A stretch of DNA of 64,000 nt from Microplitis mediator (taxonomy: Eukaryota > Arthropoda > Insecta > Hymenoptera > Braconidae), in assembly GCF_029852145.1 (NCBI RefSeq), contig NC_079979.1, forward strand, positions 20,595,901 to 20,659,900, written 5' to 3'. Position 1 is the first letter of the stretch. Each line of letters opens with the position of its first letter. The position numbers and the translations under genes are program-made. The notes beneath the pieces are model-generated. The model worked only from the letters and a program-made list of their open reading frames with translations. It was not told the origin of the DNA and did not search any database. Of this stretch, positions 11,681 through 26,400 are shown piece by piece.

Positions 11681-12555
11681 GAGGAAAAAAAAAGTAAACA
11701 AACATAAAAAGAATAAAAAATTATGCTCGGGAGTTCGTTCAACCGATAAATTTGATCTGCGCCGTTCAATCTCTGATGAAAAACTCGAGCGTTTATCTTG
11801 TAACTAATCGATCGACTATAACTCATATCGAACGTTAACTCTAGTCAATATTTGGTCATTATATTACAAGCTATCGATATTATATGTTCGGCAATATTTA
11901 TCCAAACTAAATATTCTGTCATATTCATCTTTATATTTATATTTTATAAATAATCCCTCTATTATTTGCTAAAATAAATAGTTGAAATTCAAATATCACA
12001 AATACATTTTCTATTCAAACAAATCAACAATTGTCCTATTAATTTACACGAGTCTTGATTAACGTTTGATGAAAAATAAATAAAAAAAAAAACAGAAAAT
12101 CCGTTTGTTCATCATTTGCTTTAGATTGTTAATATGGTTTAAACAAAAAGCTGCGTCAATAGAGTGACAACAAAGTGAATTGTACAGAAAAAGTCAAAAA
12201 TAAAATAAAATGAAAGTAATAAAATGAAATAGAACAAAACGAAAAGGAAAAAAATAAAAAAATAAAAATTAAACGCCAGGGATTGAACGAAATACATCGG
12301 GAGCCAAATGAAAAGTCGAGAGTTTTGGAGCGAGAGTGTACGCGGTATTTGCGAGCTGGTTTTTGCAATTAGCGATATCGGGTACGCCACCTGACACGCG
12401 GTTGGTGAACGTCGCACACTCAGAGCAGTTACTGCTACTGGACGGGAACGATACACTGGTGTGTTGCTACCACTACTGTATCACCTCGCAGCCCCAATGC
12501 CCGCGGCCGTTGATCTACACTCCAATTTCTGGCGTTTTGCCAAATTTCCCTACAT

Positions 12556-12572
12556 TATATATATATATATAT
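12556..12572. repeat. (TA)n microsatellite
   Basis: Short perfect TA run just after a GC-richer interval (about 12300-12540). Confidence 0.9.
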
Positions 12573-12740
12573 AGGTATCGATGCCCAAGGGGAGCTGATG
12601 GATAGCCAGAATTATCAACTATTTTTATCGATATTTCAGTGACCCTTTTACCCGTGTAACTATTCAAACAAATATTATTTTTTTAATTACTCTTAGAAAT
12701 CTAAAACTTAATTTGTGACCCTCGCTTTCATCTATCTTTA

Positions 12741-13278
12741 CACTGTAAAAAGAGCGGTGTTAAAAATGGACTCGTTTTAACTCCGCCCGGTGTAAAAATG
12801 AAATTACACCGGTGTAGGAGGAGTAATACACCGGTGTTAAAAATACCGGTGTTAAAGCGGGGTAACCGGTGTAAAATCGGAGTAAAACCGGTGTAAAAAC
12901 AGGGTAACAGGTGTAAAGTGAAGTAATGCCGGTGTAAAAGCGGAGTAAAACCGGTGTAAAAGCGGGGTAAATTGCTTCCGCTTGGAGGACTAACTTTGAA
13001 GATTATAAAACACAAAAAATGTCAGTTCTTTATGAAAATTAATAAAAAATATCATTTATTAACAAGTATAGTGATCGAATAAGTAAAAATATCCACAAAG
13101 TAAAATATTTTAACACCGGTAAAGAATATCTACACCGGCGGCGGCGTTATTTTAACACCGGTCTAGAATATTTACACCGGTGGCGGCGTTATTTTTACAC
13201 CGCTTTCGAGGGTAAATTTAACACCGATAATTTTAACACCTACACCGCTTGGACTTACCCCGGTGATTTTTTACAGTG
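12741..13278 (+). mobile_element. Family A MITE, copy 2 (538 bp)
   Basis: CACTGTAAAAAGAGCGGTG at the left and TTTTTTACAGTG at the right, with TA on each side (12739-12740, 13279-13280). It has the same module order as copy 1 but a much shorter GGTGTAAAA array and one right-arm module fewer. It contains a GTGTAGGAGGAGTAAT segment missing from copy 1 but present in copies 3 and 4. The central block is nearly identical to the other copies. Same orientation as the host gene. Confidence 0.92.
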
Positions 13279-14805
13279 TAGTTTTTATTTTCTGCAGTAA
13301 AGATAACAAAGCAAGTTAAATATATAGAGTCGAGTAGAGAATCGAGTAGAGTCAGGTGGTAGTGGTGGTGAATTTAACGGGCACAGGAGCCAAAAGATAT
13401 GCGCTTGGCAATTTTAATCTTGTACCCCGAGCGGAGTGGCTTGGGCGCCAAATAGCGACTGGTTTTTTAGCTGCTCTCTAACCCGAGGGCCGCTGCGGGT
13501 TTCACTGTAATACATCGATGCCGCCTGGTGTACTCGACTAGATTGCCTTCGTAAAATACAACACTCTACTTTTATTTTTTCATATTTTTTTATTTTCTGC
13601 TTACTATTATTCTACATTCACATATAGTTTTTTTAAATTTTACGCTCGCGGTTTTAATTTTATTGCTGCGATCAATTAATAAATGCTCGAAAATAAATTA
13701 CCAGTACTGAGAGTTATTTTAATAGTAATGCTATTTTTATTCCATAATAGCTGAATAAGAGAGCATTATATATGACGAGTAAGTGGAGAAGGAATAAATT
13801 CGGTGCTTGAGTAAGAGGGATTTGTTTTCCGCGTGTCAAAGCAAGTAAAAGGAGATTCTGAAGAATATTAGTTTTTTGTGAAAATACTTACTACTTATGT
13901 ACAATCAGGAAAAATTTATAAGCAAAAAAATATAAAAATAAGAATAAGAATAAGAATGAGAATAACAAGCTGAAGGAGCAGAGGATGAATACAAAGAAAG
14001 AAAAATACTGAAAGAAAACGTATATCACTGAAAATATGGAAAATAAAAAATTTACAAAGATTAGATTGTACAAAGAATCCGAATTTTCAACGACTTACAT
14101 TTCTGAAAGAAAAGCTGAAATAATTTTATTTTTACGTGCATTTGTTTTTTCGCGGCATAGAAAATTTATATTAAACTTCCGTTCTTTTATTACTACTATC
14201 GTTATTATTATTGTTATCGGTATGTTTGTTTATTTTATTTTATTTTTTTTTTAAATCAATAGCTGCTATTTTGAGCTGTCATGTACAATTCTATTATTAT
14301 CTTTTATTTAATCGGCAAGATCGTATTGGAAACTCAAGTGACAGCAGTAGTTGGTCATGAAATTTGATTCCCTTTCTCTTTCAACGGGTTTCAGGGTAAA
14401 GAATAAGTCACAGCACTTGTAGCTGAACGTCCGTTGATTCTTTTCAAATTGCTGAGAAATAAAAATAAATAAAAAAAGTTTTATTTATATAAAAACCGAT
14501 CGAGATATTGAACGACACACTAAAGAGCCGACATAGAACGCGACTGGCACTCTAACCCGATTTTCTTAGACCTCTCCGGGCGTCCACAGTTTCCTCTCTT
14601 TACCGTCTTTCCCCTTTTTTTTATCGTATCGACAGTTCGTCGAGGTTATTTCCGGAAGACTATGGTTTTTTTTCTTTCTATCGCTAGGACCTTTCTGTCA
14701 TGCCTCGTTTACTTCATCTCTTCATCATCTTCACGGGAGTTACTCACCCCACGATTAGAACCCACTCAAGTGTAATTGGTTACACTAAACAAATACATAA
14801 TCCTA

Positions 14806-15752
14806 CACGGAAAGAAAATTATGGAAAGTTTTCCTATGCATTATGGGAATGGTTCCCATAATGGTATGGGAATGGTACCTATACTACTATAGGGATGGTT
14901 CCCATATATTATGGGAACCATTCCCATAATAGTATGAGAATAGTTCCCATACCATTATGGGAATGGTTCCCATAATGATATGGGAATAGTTCCCATACCA
15001 TTATGGGAATGGTTCCTATATTGGTATAGAAACTATTCCTATAATATTATGGAAACTATTCCCATAATGTTATGGGAACCATCCCTATAATATCATAAAA
15101 TTTTTTTTTTGCACAATAGTGTAGAAATTTCTCAAAATTTAAATTTTCTTGAATGTTTTGTGCTGACAAAGAATTCTTGTTAAAAATTTTAATGTTTTTT
15201 TGCCAAATACGAATTTTTTTTTCAATGTTTGAATTTTTGTTTTTATGTTTAATAATATTTCTGTGTATTGTAGAAGTGATTACCGCACTTCTTTAAAATA
15301 ATTTTTTCATGATAATATGGGAACCATTCCCATAATATCATAGGAATGGTTCCTATAATAGTATAGGAACTATTCCCATAATATTATGGGAATTGTTCCC
15401 ATAATGGTATAGGAACCATTCCAATTGCATTATGGGAATCATTCCCATAATATTATGTGAATAGTTCCCATACTATTATAGGAACCATTCCCATAATATT
15501 ATGGGAATGGTTCCTATAATATTATAGAAAGTATTCCTATAAATTATAGGGCCCATTCCTATAATTATAGGAATCATTCCTATAGTGTTATGGGAATCAT
15601 TCCCATAATTATAGGAACTATTCCTATAATTATGGGAAACATTCCTATAATTATAGGAACCGCTCCCATAATTTATGGTCGTAATTCCTATGATGGTATA
15701 GGAAAAAATTTCACAAAATTATGGGAACCGCTGCCATAATTTTCTTTCCGTG
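14806..15752 (+). mobile_element. Family B MITE, copy 2 (947 bp, expanded palindrome arrays)
   Basis: Same 19-bp inverted ends as copy 1, same TA borders (14804-14805, 15753-15754) and a nearly identical unique centre. Both palindrome arrays are longer: about 300 bp on the left and about 400 bp on the right against about 120 and 250 bp in copy 1. Units are mostly ATTATGGGAA-3-TTCCCATAAT and one-base variants. The difference is explained by gain or loss of whole palindrome units. Confidence 0.93.
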
Positions 15753-17304
15753 TATACATTGATTCAATTCTCGTTAAAGTAAATTTTTTTTTTTTTTGAG
15801 GATTAAATTAAAGAAAAAATCTAAATTATCCTGATGGTAAAATGTTGGGTTAAAAATGAGATAATTAGTAAAGTACTTGGGCAGTTTATCAAAAGTCTGT
15901 CAATACTGTAATTATTAATGGGCGTGTGATTTAAAATAAATTACCGTGACTAATGATCAGATTAATTGGATGAGATACTTAAAAATATAATAATAAAATT
16001 TATGAGACGGAATTGTCAGCGGCCTTATCGACTCGAGGCTCACTGAGTTACTATTAATTAAGAAGTAATTAAACAGAAATTAAATTTAGCAAACGCACAT
16101 ATATATCTATATATACCACAGTTGAGTGGACGGCAGCTTAACTTGACAGTTTCATTATTTCGAGTTGTACAATCGTTCCTACGGCAGTTATCTAAAGAAC
16201 ATTGTCAATATTGAATAAGACGTTAATTCAGTGAGTGAAGATACTCAACTACGGCTTCAACTGCTTCTGTTTTGCTGCAGCTTCTGCTTTTGCTTCGACT
16301 TCTATTTCTGTTTAAAATTAAATTCAACTGACGGTGAATTCTCTTGTAAAATCTTGCACAGTTACTTAAAAATAAAATGCAAAATTTATTGTCCATTTTT
16401 CTAGATATAACTGTGCTATAAAAATGGCTATAAGTTATTTAAAGTTATCAACTATTAATGTCGTTAATGGCACTTGGAGAACACTTTCCTTAAATAGTTA
16501 ACGTTTCAAAAATCGATTAAGTAAAAGCTTTTCTCAAAGAATTATTAAAACGTGCATTATCAAAAACGGGGCTTGAGAAAAAAATAAAAAAATAATGAAA
16601 TAAGGTCAAGTGACCGGAAAATAAAAAAAATTATCTGGCTGCTCATGTGCGACATGACATCGGGTGACAAGAGGTTTCACCGTAAATGGAGGCCACGATC
16701 CCGGTTACTAAAACTCAACTTGAAATGTGTCCAAATGTTATCGAGAATCAATTCGAGACTCAAATATTAAACTTTAGACTTGAGAATTTTAAAAAATGTC
16801 TTAAGATGAAATAGATTTTTTTATTTTAAATAGTTTGCTGTCTGATGTGTCAAAAGAGTTGGCTGTGAAATAAAGTTAAACAGCAGTGTAGTAGGTTAGT
16901 TGAAACAGTTGGACAAGAAGTTGGCTAAAGTCCAGCTCATTAGGAACAAGAAATTTACAGAGACGCTCTCTATTATCGGGGAATATATAAATATATACAT
17001 ATATACATAGCAATCGAGGCGTCGGTGCTTATATTTCGGAAATAAAAGGTAGCATTAACTTTTTATTAGGCTTAAGGAGGTTAGAACGAGCTGATGAGAA
17101 GGAAAATGAGAATAGGGATGAGGGCTAGGGAAGATATAGGATAACTTGTAACGCAAAAGCGTTTCTGATGCTCAGGTACCCATGAGGCCCGTTTAGGTGT
17201 TACCAGTAATTGGAAACTCTTGCTTAATTATCTCACAGCCACTGTCACCACTACTGGCTTCTTGTTCAACTGGTTTGTGGCATACCGTCGCTATAGTACA
17301 GTGC

Positions 17305-17305
<1 letters not shown>

Positions 17306-17336
<31 letters not shown>
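17306..17336. repeat. (TA)n microsatellite
   Basis: About 15 TA units, perfect; the source of Ile/Tyr-repeat open frames on both strands. Confidence 0.95.
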
Positions 17337-17343
<7 letters not shown>

Positions 17344-18478
17344 GTGTTTCTGTTCAGCTGTACTGCTGAGAGGCGTAGCTGTAGTAGTTTAAGTGTACGA
17401 ACGTATAGCCTCGTCATTAACAGCAAGACACTTGGGGTCGCGAGGGCTTTTCGAGGGTCATGACACGAGAAGAGCAACCCTACCTCTATATGCTTCATTT
17501 GCTAAAACCCTTACTCCTATTTCTGTTCCTCTTTCTCTCACTCTCATTGAGCTCCCCGACCTCGATTTTCAACGCTTTACGATCCGTTAATTTTCACCGC
17601 AGATCTCAAGTTCTAACATTTCGCCTTTTCCTTAATCAAATTCACTGATTTACTTTTTTTTTTCTTTTTTTTACGAACAACTTTAATAAGATTAACGTCA
17701 TTACGGGGGTTATTTCATTATATAGATATATATAATTGTTTGGAAGCCATTATGACTTTTTTGTTTTAATTAATTATAAAATATTTCTGGAAAAAATTAA
17801 AAATAAATATAAAATACGGTCAATATTTTTTTCAATTTAGTAATTGGAAAAAATAACAGGGACCAAAAAGTCAATGAAATTACGGCATACCAGGAGTTTG
17901 TTCGTTAACAAAGAGTCTTTTGAAAGCAGTGAGTTTTCATTGAGTGCTTGAACTCTCTCGGCGGTATGTTCAAGTGCAAGGATGCCTTGGAGAGACTATT
18001 GCTATTGCCAGCCAGCTAAAAAAAGCTCCAAAGAATGTAAGAAAAACTAAGCTGAAGCTGAAGCTGAAAGAGAAAAAAAAAAAAAGAAAAAAAAGGAGTA
18101 ACAGGATAAAAGGAGGGTCTAAAAAAGGAACAGAGCCTCGGTTGCTGGTCTAGACTGCTGAAGAATGCCGGAAAGTGGATAGTCGTATAGTTGGATAGCT
18201 GGATAGCTGGATGGATCAAGTGGATACATAACCTAGTGGATGGACAGGTACGCTAAGGGGTAGATCGGTATAAAGCTATACCATCAAGCTAAACTACTTT
18301 GGCTGGAGCACGGCAAAGGCTACAGAACCTTGAGTGCTACCCGCTTGTTCTATAATCCAATAGAGATCGTAAGACCTTCTCAAGCTACATTCAATGCAGG
18401 TATATCTACTTCAACGGTCCATCCTCCTAAATACACACACTTAACTTTAGGCCAATAAACTATAAACTTTTTGTCATA

Positions 18479-19099
18479 CACTGTAAAAAGAGCGGTGTAA
18501 AAATGGACTCATTTTAACTCCGCCCGGTGTTAAAATAAAATTACACCGGTGTAGGAGGAGTAATTCACCGGTGTTAAAGATACCGGTGTTAAATCAGGGT
18601 AACCGGTGTAAAAGCGGAGTAAAATCGGTGTAAAAGCGGAGTAAACGGTGTAAAAACGGAGTAACATCGGTGTAAAAGCGGGGTAACCGGTGTAAAAGCG
18701 GAGTAATACCGGTGTAAAAGCTGGGTAAATTGCGTTCGCTTGGAGTATTAACTTTAAAGATTATAAAACATAAAAAATGTCAGTTCTCTATGAAAATTAA
18801 TAAAGAATATCATTTATTAACAAGTATAGTAATCGAGTAAGTAAAAATATTCACAAAGTAAAATATTTTAACATCGGTAAAGAATATCTACACCGGCGGC
18901 GGCGTTATTTTAACACCGGTCTAGAATATTTACACCGGCAGCGGTGTTATTTTAACACCGGAGAATTTTTTTTTAACACCGGTACAGAATAGTTACACCG
19001 GCGGCGGCGTTATTTTCACACCGCTTTCGGGGGTAAGTTTAACACCGATAATTTTAACACCTACACCGTTTGGACTTACCCCGGTGATTTTTTACAGTG
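18479..19099 (+). mobile_element. Family A MITE, copy 3 (621 bp)
   Basis: CACTGTAAAAAGAGCGGTG and TTTTTTACAGTG ends with TA borders (18477-18478, 19100-19101). It has an intermediate-length left array. The right arm has three TTTTAACACC modules, including a GGAGAATTTTTTTTTAACACC module shared only with copy 4, so copies 3 and 4 form a subgroup. Same orientation as all others. Confidence 0.92.
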
Positions 19100-20837
19100 T
19101 ACGCGTGATAGGCTAGTTTCAATACTATGCTACCTAATTATTACTATTTTTTTTCTCTAACAAATTATCTGATAAATTAAACAAAGCAAATAGAGATAAT
19201 TAATCGTGAAATTTTAGTGATAATTTATTGAATAATGTACGTACGCAAAACGTAGCTAGTATATTATCTGAGCGCTCTCAACTGGTTCTTTGGCAGTTAA
19301 ACGCACAAACACGATTATCGTTTTGTTAATGACACGTCAGCCATTATGCCGGAATATAAGCACCACCAGCAGCTAAATGCAAGGATAAAGCGACGTGCGG
19401 CAAAAGGGGTTTAAGCTGTCACTGGCAGAACCGATTTCTATTCCTGGCCTGTGACAACCTGAGCAAACAGTGTTTTTTTTTTTTTTTTTCGGCTGACGTG
19501 TCACGTCATACTCGCTCGTTTATTCAACCCACCCTCATACCTGCTGCTAAGCTATTCATTATTTATATAAACGCCGTTTTATCACATATTTTATTATAAC
19601 AGTCTCAATTATGTTTTAATACCATCAATTTAACTAACATTATTATCTACCGACATTATGTTATTATTTTCATAAATTTATCAGCTGTCACTCTATAATT
19701 TATTTATTTATTCACATTCTTTCATCCATCCATCTAAATCATATAATTTTTATTATTCATTCAAAGATTATAGCTTCTTTTCTTATTATTATTATATTCA
19801 AAAAAAGTCAATATGTGTGTAGATAAAACAGAAAATTTGTACCCTTATCAACGGACGGCAAGCCGATAAGACAGAAAATTTTTGAAATTGATTCCTTCCT
19901 TATCAACTGCTACTGCTGATAAGGCCATCAGAGAATCCGTGAGTTCACTGACTTGCCATCCGCAAGTAAAAACTCGACAGAGGGAAACTTGACATTACGA
20001 CAGAGCTTTTGACATTAAATACAACCCTCAAGTATTGATTATTTATTTTTCTACTTTATATTTATTTATGACGTAAAAAATTATTTAATGGATATTAAAT
20101 GTCGTAGTTTTTTTTATTTATTTATGAGAAAAGCTTTAGAGACAAAGTTCAATTTAGGAAAATAGATAAATAAAAAAATGCCATGATAATAAATTTTTTC
20201 CAGTATCAACGCAAAAGCAATAGCTATAATTTACGTGTCACCTCATTCGGTCTTTTCGAGTTACGTTCTATTACGTTAAGATATCTTACGACTCGATATC
20301 TCTCTCGGTTGATTAACTCGCTGCATTTTTCCTAGCTTTTCTTTTATGACCCTTTATTATTATATATATATATTTTTTTTAACTCTATAAATGATAAACT
20401 TTTGTGTACTTCGTCCTTTTTTCTTGACTTATTACAAACTTAAATTTTTTTTTTAGTCGCTTACAGAATTTTTTTATGTCTGACTATTTTTTGCCTCAAC
20501 TACTTGCACAAAAATACTTAAAAGCTCAAAAGAAAATGATATAGCTTCTGAATATTGTCTGAGTAATTTGTTAAGTATTTAATAATAATTTTTATTTTTT
20601 ATCACAAAACTTTTTTTCAAAGCCATTGTTTGATGGAAAAAGTGAAGGAACTCAACGTGATATGATATAGAGGAACAATATGGCGAAGTAATTGTTGTGT
20701 TGGCTGTAGGAAAGTTTAAAATACTTGAAGGCATCTGAAAAAGCGAGTAAACGAGGAAGGAAACGTTCTAGAGGTCCTATAGTGTCGGATTACCACTGGT
20801 ATTGTGAAGTCCAGACGCAGTTGTATAAAGGATGGCA

Positions 20838-20861
20838 AAAGAAGAAGAAGAAGAAGAAAAA
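20838..20861. repeat. (AAG)n purine tract
   Basis: GAAGAAGAAG run followed by A-rich sequence to about 20880. It yields Lys/Arg- or Phe-rich spurious frames. Confidence 0.9.
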
Positions 20862-21540
20862 GTAAAAGAAAAAAAATAAAACGTACGGAAGAAGAGATGG
20901 TTTACAATAAAGAAAAAAAGGAAATGAAAAAAATAAAAAGTTATCAGAAATACCGAAAAGAGAGTCCAATACCATCTATTCTATTTGAAGGTGGAGTGAG
21001 AAGAATGAGGTGAACCTGGCTGGCTCCTCCGTCTACACCGAGTTCACTTTCGAGACGTAGATATCGAAAGTAACGGAGGAAGAACGAATGAGAGACACTA
21101 GGGATCCAGAGGAATCCCACTCTACCCATTTTTATTTAGCTTTTTTTTTTTTTATTATTTTATTTCTTACATCTACGATTTATTTCATGAATCACAAGAG
21201 CTTGCAGGAACCCAGTCGTGCGGAAAAAATTTTATTTCTTATGACAAATTGATCGCTCGAGAGATACACTAAGATCATGTAAGAATATTCTGATACTGCT
21301 GTTGTTTATTCGTAGCTTTATTGATTGTATAAATTTATAAGTCTGGATAAATTTAAATATCAATAAAATATTAATATATATAGATATATAATTTACGTGT
21401 CAAAATAATTATACACACTGAGCGAAAATAGTGACGGGGAGGAGACACGCGACGACATTGCGTCGGTCATACTTGATTATTACGCGGCTCTACATATTTT
21501 ACATGACAATACAATCAGCGCAATTCACTCGCTCGCCATC

Positions 21541-21558
21541 ATATATATATATATATAT
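21541..21558. repeat. (AT)n microsatellite
   Basis: Perfect AT run of about nine units. Confidence 0.9.
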
Positions 21559-23412
21559 CTGCGTTCTATGCTGTGACTTTTGGTTACGAATTATTTATTT
21601 CCTCAATTTTGTTGCGAAAATTAATTCAATAAAACAAAAAAATCCACAGTCACGCATCCAAAAACTGCACGCTAATTTGAAATTTGTATAAAAAATCAAT
21701 TAAAGATGGGAATAAATAGGCAAATAATAAACTTCTCTTAAGCAAGTAGTATTATATCATATCAGGTGTTTTTTTATGAAAAAAAAAAAAAAAAAATTAT
21801 TCAGTCGAGGGGTGAATAAGTTGTATAAATTGAAAACATTTCCAGGCGAGTGAGTTTTGACAGCTGGGCCGGGAACAAAACATAAACTTTTTATTTTTGA
21901 AAAACCTGGTAAATTGCAATTAAAAGTTACCAGTAAAATGACGTCGATGCTTGTCATGCAAGCGAATAAGCCCGGAAAACAAAAACCAAACTCGAAAATT
22001 AAATTCGAAAGCATTGTTTGTGATCTCCCGTCACTGCCACCAGCATCTGCATGCATGCATTGATAGCTTACAATCAAAAGTTTGTTATTAATTCCCAACA
22101 TACCCACCAAAATACCGTTACAAGTGACGATTTTAATGTATTAATGAACACAGTTAGATTATTCACTTAAACAGAATATAATAATAAGGGAGCTTTTAAG
22201 AACGGAAGTATATAAATTATAAAGGAAACATTATCCGTTGCGGGTCGCAAATCCAATTATAGTTGAAACTAAGTGACGTCACGTATCCATCAGAAGCTGT
22301 TCTGAGTACTGGTTCTTTGAGATGCCTCGGACTAGTTTATTGGATAACAATTACTCGAGCAGTGTCTATTTGTCGGTATCTCACCTCTCTTCTTGTCCCA
22401 CTCCCCTTTATCCGTTGGAAACAACCAAGGGCTAAGGAGCCGGGAAACTCTTAACGTGTTATCTTTCTCTTGGAGGATCTCCGATGTCAGCGTCCTGAAA
22501 GCCTCGATCTGTAATCTCACCCTAACCAACAACCATCACTCGACTCGTATACTTATCGACCAGTCTCTCTTCCTAATTGTATTCTTTGCTCAACGTCTCT
22601 CACCATCAGAGCGATTCTTCTTGTTCGTTACTTATTAAGTATCTATCGATAATTACTTTCGTTTCATCATTTATTATTATTTCAATCAATACTTGAAACA
22701 AACCTAAAAATAATCAAATTTAGTGCTTTTTTATTTCCATTTGAATTTACCCCTCGGCAAATTCGAACGCGTGCTGTAGCGAATGTCAACTCGACAACTC
22801 ATTAGTCATTAGAGTGTTGTGAGGGTAGTGGGAAATAATTCAAACGGGTGTAGTCTAAAAGGTGTTGAGATTACAGCGGATTATTTTTCCCGTGTAATAA
22901 AATTTGTGCGTTAATCAATCAGCTGAGGGAGACGGACAATTAATGCGTCATTTTGAAGGAAACTCAACGTGGCGCCTCAAACCCCTTGCTCACCAGAACC
23001 GGAGAATTAGACGTGAATTTCTTTAATCAGTCAGTCAGTTTGAGCTTTAAAGAGTGGGATAGAGACGGCGTGATTGTGCTCGGCAGATAGGATGTAGCAA
23101 GCGGATAGAAATTACCGGAGAGTTAAATGAATCGCACAAGTGAGTCTGACAGGTGATTTTTTAATAACTGAATTCATGCTATAAAAAAACAATAACTCAG
23201 ACATCTATATTAAAAATATAATAACATTGTAATTTTTCATAATTTTATAACGGTGACTTTGGTCATTATTTGTCAGACAAATAATCGTCTGGTCAATCTT
23301 CACTAAATTGTTATGGTCTACGCTCGTTACATAATCCCAACAATTTAAGGTCCTTTCAAAAGCCATAATAGCAGAGGCGAGCTATGTGGAGTGTGAGTGC
23401 CAGACGTCTGGC

Positions 23413-23413
<1 letters not shown>

Positions 23414-23454
<41 letters not shown>
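23414..23454. repeat. Compound (TA)n(GA)n microsatellite
   Basis: About 14 TA units directly followed by about six GA units. Confidence 0.95.
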
Positions 23455-26400
23455 TGTAGATATTTTCCAGAGCCATCATCATTATCATTACAGAACCACG
23501 AATCCCTCTTTTATGACAATATCATACAGATAATTTGATAATCTCTAAATCTAAATAAACAGGAATAATTTGTTTCCAGTATATTCAGTGATAGTCGACA
23601 AGCATCACACCAGTCTACTCCAAATTGTTATTCACACATTTGTTTATTATATATATAACGATGAACATTATGTCGAATATGATTCCTGGCAACAAACACA
23701 TTACAACAACAGTGCTAGACACACGTGCTCCACTATATATTCCTCGATATCGTTGATGATAGGGTGTAAACGTCAATAAACTAAATCCATATACTCATCA
23801 GTTATTCTATTTACTCTTCATTATTCGCCACGATTGGTATACCAATATTATTTGGGATTATTTAGTGCCATTGCGTGTTGCAGAGTATCGAGTGCCAAAA
23901 AATTTAGCTCGATGCGCTTACTCACTCGACCAGATGAATATTTATTCTCAGTGGGGTAGAGGTAGACGATGGTTAAAATGACGAGTAAATTTTCATTAAA
24001 TTGAAATTCGTCCATTATGTTAATGGGGTAGTTAAAATCGATGATGACGTACCTTTTAACCAGCAGTAGCAGCAGTGGCACCATCAGAAGCTACGAGTAA
24101 GTGAGCCAAGGAGGTGAAACTATCTGTACCAGAGAAAACAAGCCCAAACTTTCATGGATTAGGCTCTAAGGATTGAAGAGTCTAGCGGCACTGAGAGAGC
24201 AAGGGAGAGAGTAAGGGAAGAGGAGGGCTTACGAGTCCTAAATGGGATTTGCGCCATTACCCCTAAATTCTTTTCAGTTTGCCCCAGTTGGCTTGGGTAG
24301 CTAAGAGACACGCTTCCCTCTTCCTCTTCCCTTTTCCTTTTATTTTTTATTTTTTTTTACTCTAGCTTTCGAAGAAGTAAGCAAAGTCTTCGCCGGTCTT
24401 ACAACACGAATATTAAGTCAAAGTAGTAAGTTAGTCCATGCAGAGAAATCCATTTACGACTTTTTAATGTCTTCTTCTTCTTCCTTAACTTTTTCTTCTT
24501 ATTTTTTTTGCTTCTCCTTCTCCCTTTTTTTCATATTTTTCTTTTCCGACATCAACCGTCGAGATATATTTGTCTAAATAAAAAAAAAATCCTCATCTAC
24601 AATTATTTCGCGTGCCTATATAAGACAAAAGTCAAATAAATTCTCGACGCGTTTTCCTCCGGAGGCTGGGGATCCGGTACTCGGGTAGGTTTTTGTAGTG
24701 ATGGCGATAAATCAAGGACGATGATGGCAGTAGAACTACTGGTGTGTCTCTGTGACGGTACCAGTCGGCGGATGGCAAGGACGGAAATACACTGGTGACT
24801 GGTGAGAGAGTAGTCTCTAGATTGCAGAAGCGCGCCACTCGGTAAGTCCGGTGGCAATAGTAATTAAGAGCCCGGCAGTGCCCTCTTCAAGGCAACGCTA
24901 CTGAATTCGGAAACGAGGGTAGATGTAATTAGGATGAGTTGTGATGCCGTTGGCTGGCCCCTTAATTCCTTCACGAACCTCATCCTCTACCCACCAACCT
25001 CTAATATATATATCTATGTTGAGAGCACATAGCACTTTGAAGCTACAGCTAGATGTGTATCTCCCAGAGAATCCCCTACTAGCACGTACAAACACCAGCT
25101 TGATTATTATCGTCATCTAAACTGAGCTTGATTGTTCCAGTATTGGATCGAAGCGTTACCCGCTAATATCGTCGAATGCCATGCAACATTACTCTGCGGT
25201 TTAATTGTCACTGGGATTAGTATTAATGGAGTACAATACAACTTCTCTACGTAATCTTAAAGGATAATTATTTAAGGTTTTGAATAATTACATCTTTTAC
25301 GAGCAACAATTATATCTTTAGGGGCTCACACCATTGATTTAAAACTTTTCACAGCCACAATCAATTCAAATACCTAATTATTAAATTACATCCCCAAAGG
25401 GTAAAACAACAATTTCTGATTGTAATCAGCAAATGGGTCCCCAGATACTGAATTAATAATAATCGTCTTGGGGTTCAATAAAATCGTTAGAATATCGCGT
25501 GTACAAAGTTAGTAGATGAAATAGAGGATAATTCACGCACAGCTACAGAGAAGCTAAAGATACGAATTTAAAAGGTACATAAGCTGAGTGAGTAAATGTG
25601 GGCGAATGAGCAAGTAGATAAACGAGGATGAGAGAAAGGTAGATGGAGAGCTTTTGCGAGGGTGGAAATGACGTGTCACTGAAGTCATTAGCTCAGACGC
25701 CGTGGGGCGTTTTAATCCAGTTATCCTTGGGCGTATCGCCCCAGCGTTTATACGCCGCCAACCTTATATTCTAATCGCGAGTGGCACCCTCAGCTGACTG
25801 TGTCCCGGTGACGCGGTCCCAAAGAGTGGGCGCCCAGCATTACCCGGGTCAAACTAACATTTCAATGACCTGAAAGGCGTCTAATCAAATCTCATTGTCC
25901 CTCGAAAATTTTCACAACTTTCTCATCCAAAGTCGACATACACATCCTTTTAACGTGTAATGGCTACTTGGCTGTTAGGCCACTGTATATACAGATAGAG
26001 TTTGTTGTTTTTTTTTTAACTTCAAGTTTAATTTCATTGAATGATGAGATTGGCTAATCCATTAAACCACAACCAGAGAAAACTTTAACTGACGTACTCA
26101 AATAATTAAAGCGACAGCATTACACCAGAGTAGAGCACTCGGATAGGTTGAAGCATACATCCGCCGGAAGACCAATGCTATTGCCAAGAATGTAGCCGGG
26201 GGATATATGGAGGTAACCAAAAGACGAGCAATGAATACGAGAGAATGCCGTAGTAACAGCATACTAGAAACCTAGACTTGACTCTACTCGAATCTACTCT
26301 ACTTTAGTCGACTAGACTAAACTCGCGAACCAGGTAATTTCTATAATTGCGGGTTAATGCATTTAGTCGAGCGCACATGGCATTACTGAGACTCAACTTC

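Noticed and set aside
24820..24850. Possible 14-nt microexon between GATTGCAG and CGGTAAGT
   Set aside because: The splice-like words are good, but the length would break the frame that joins the 36-nt and 53-nt exons.
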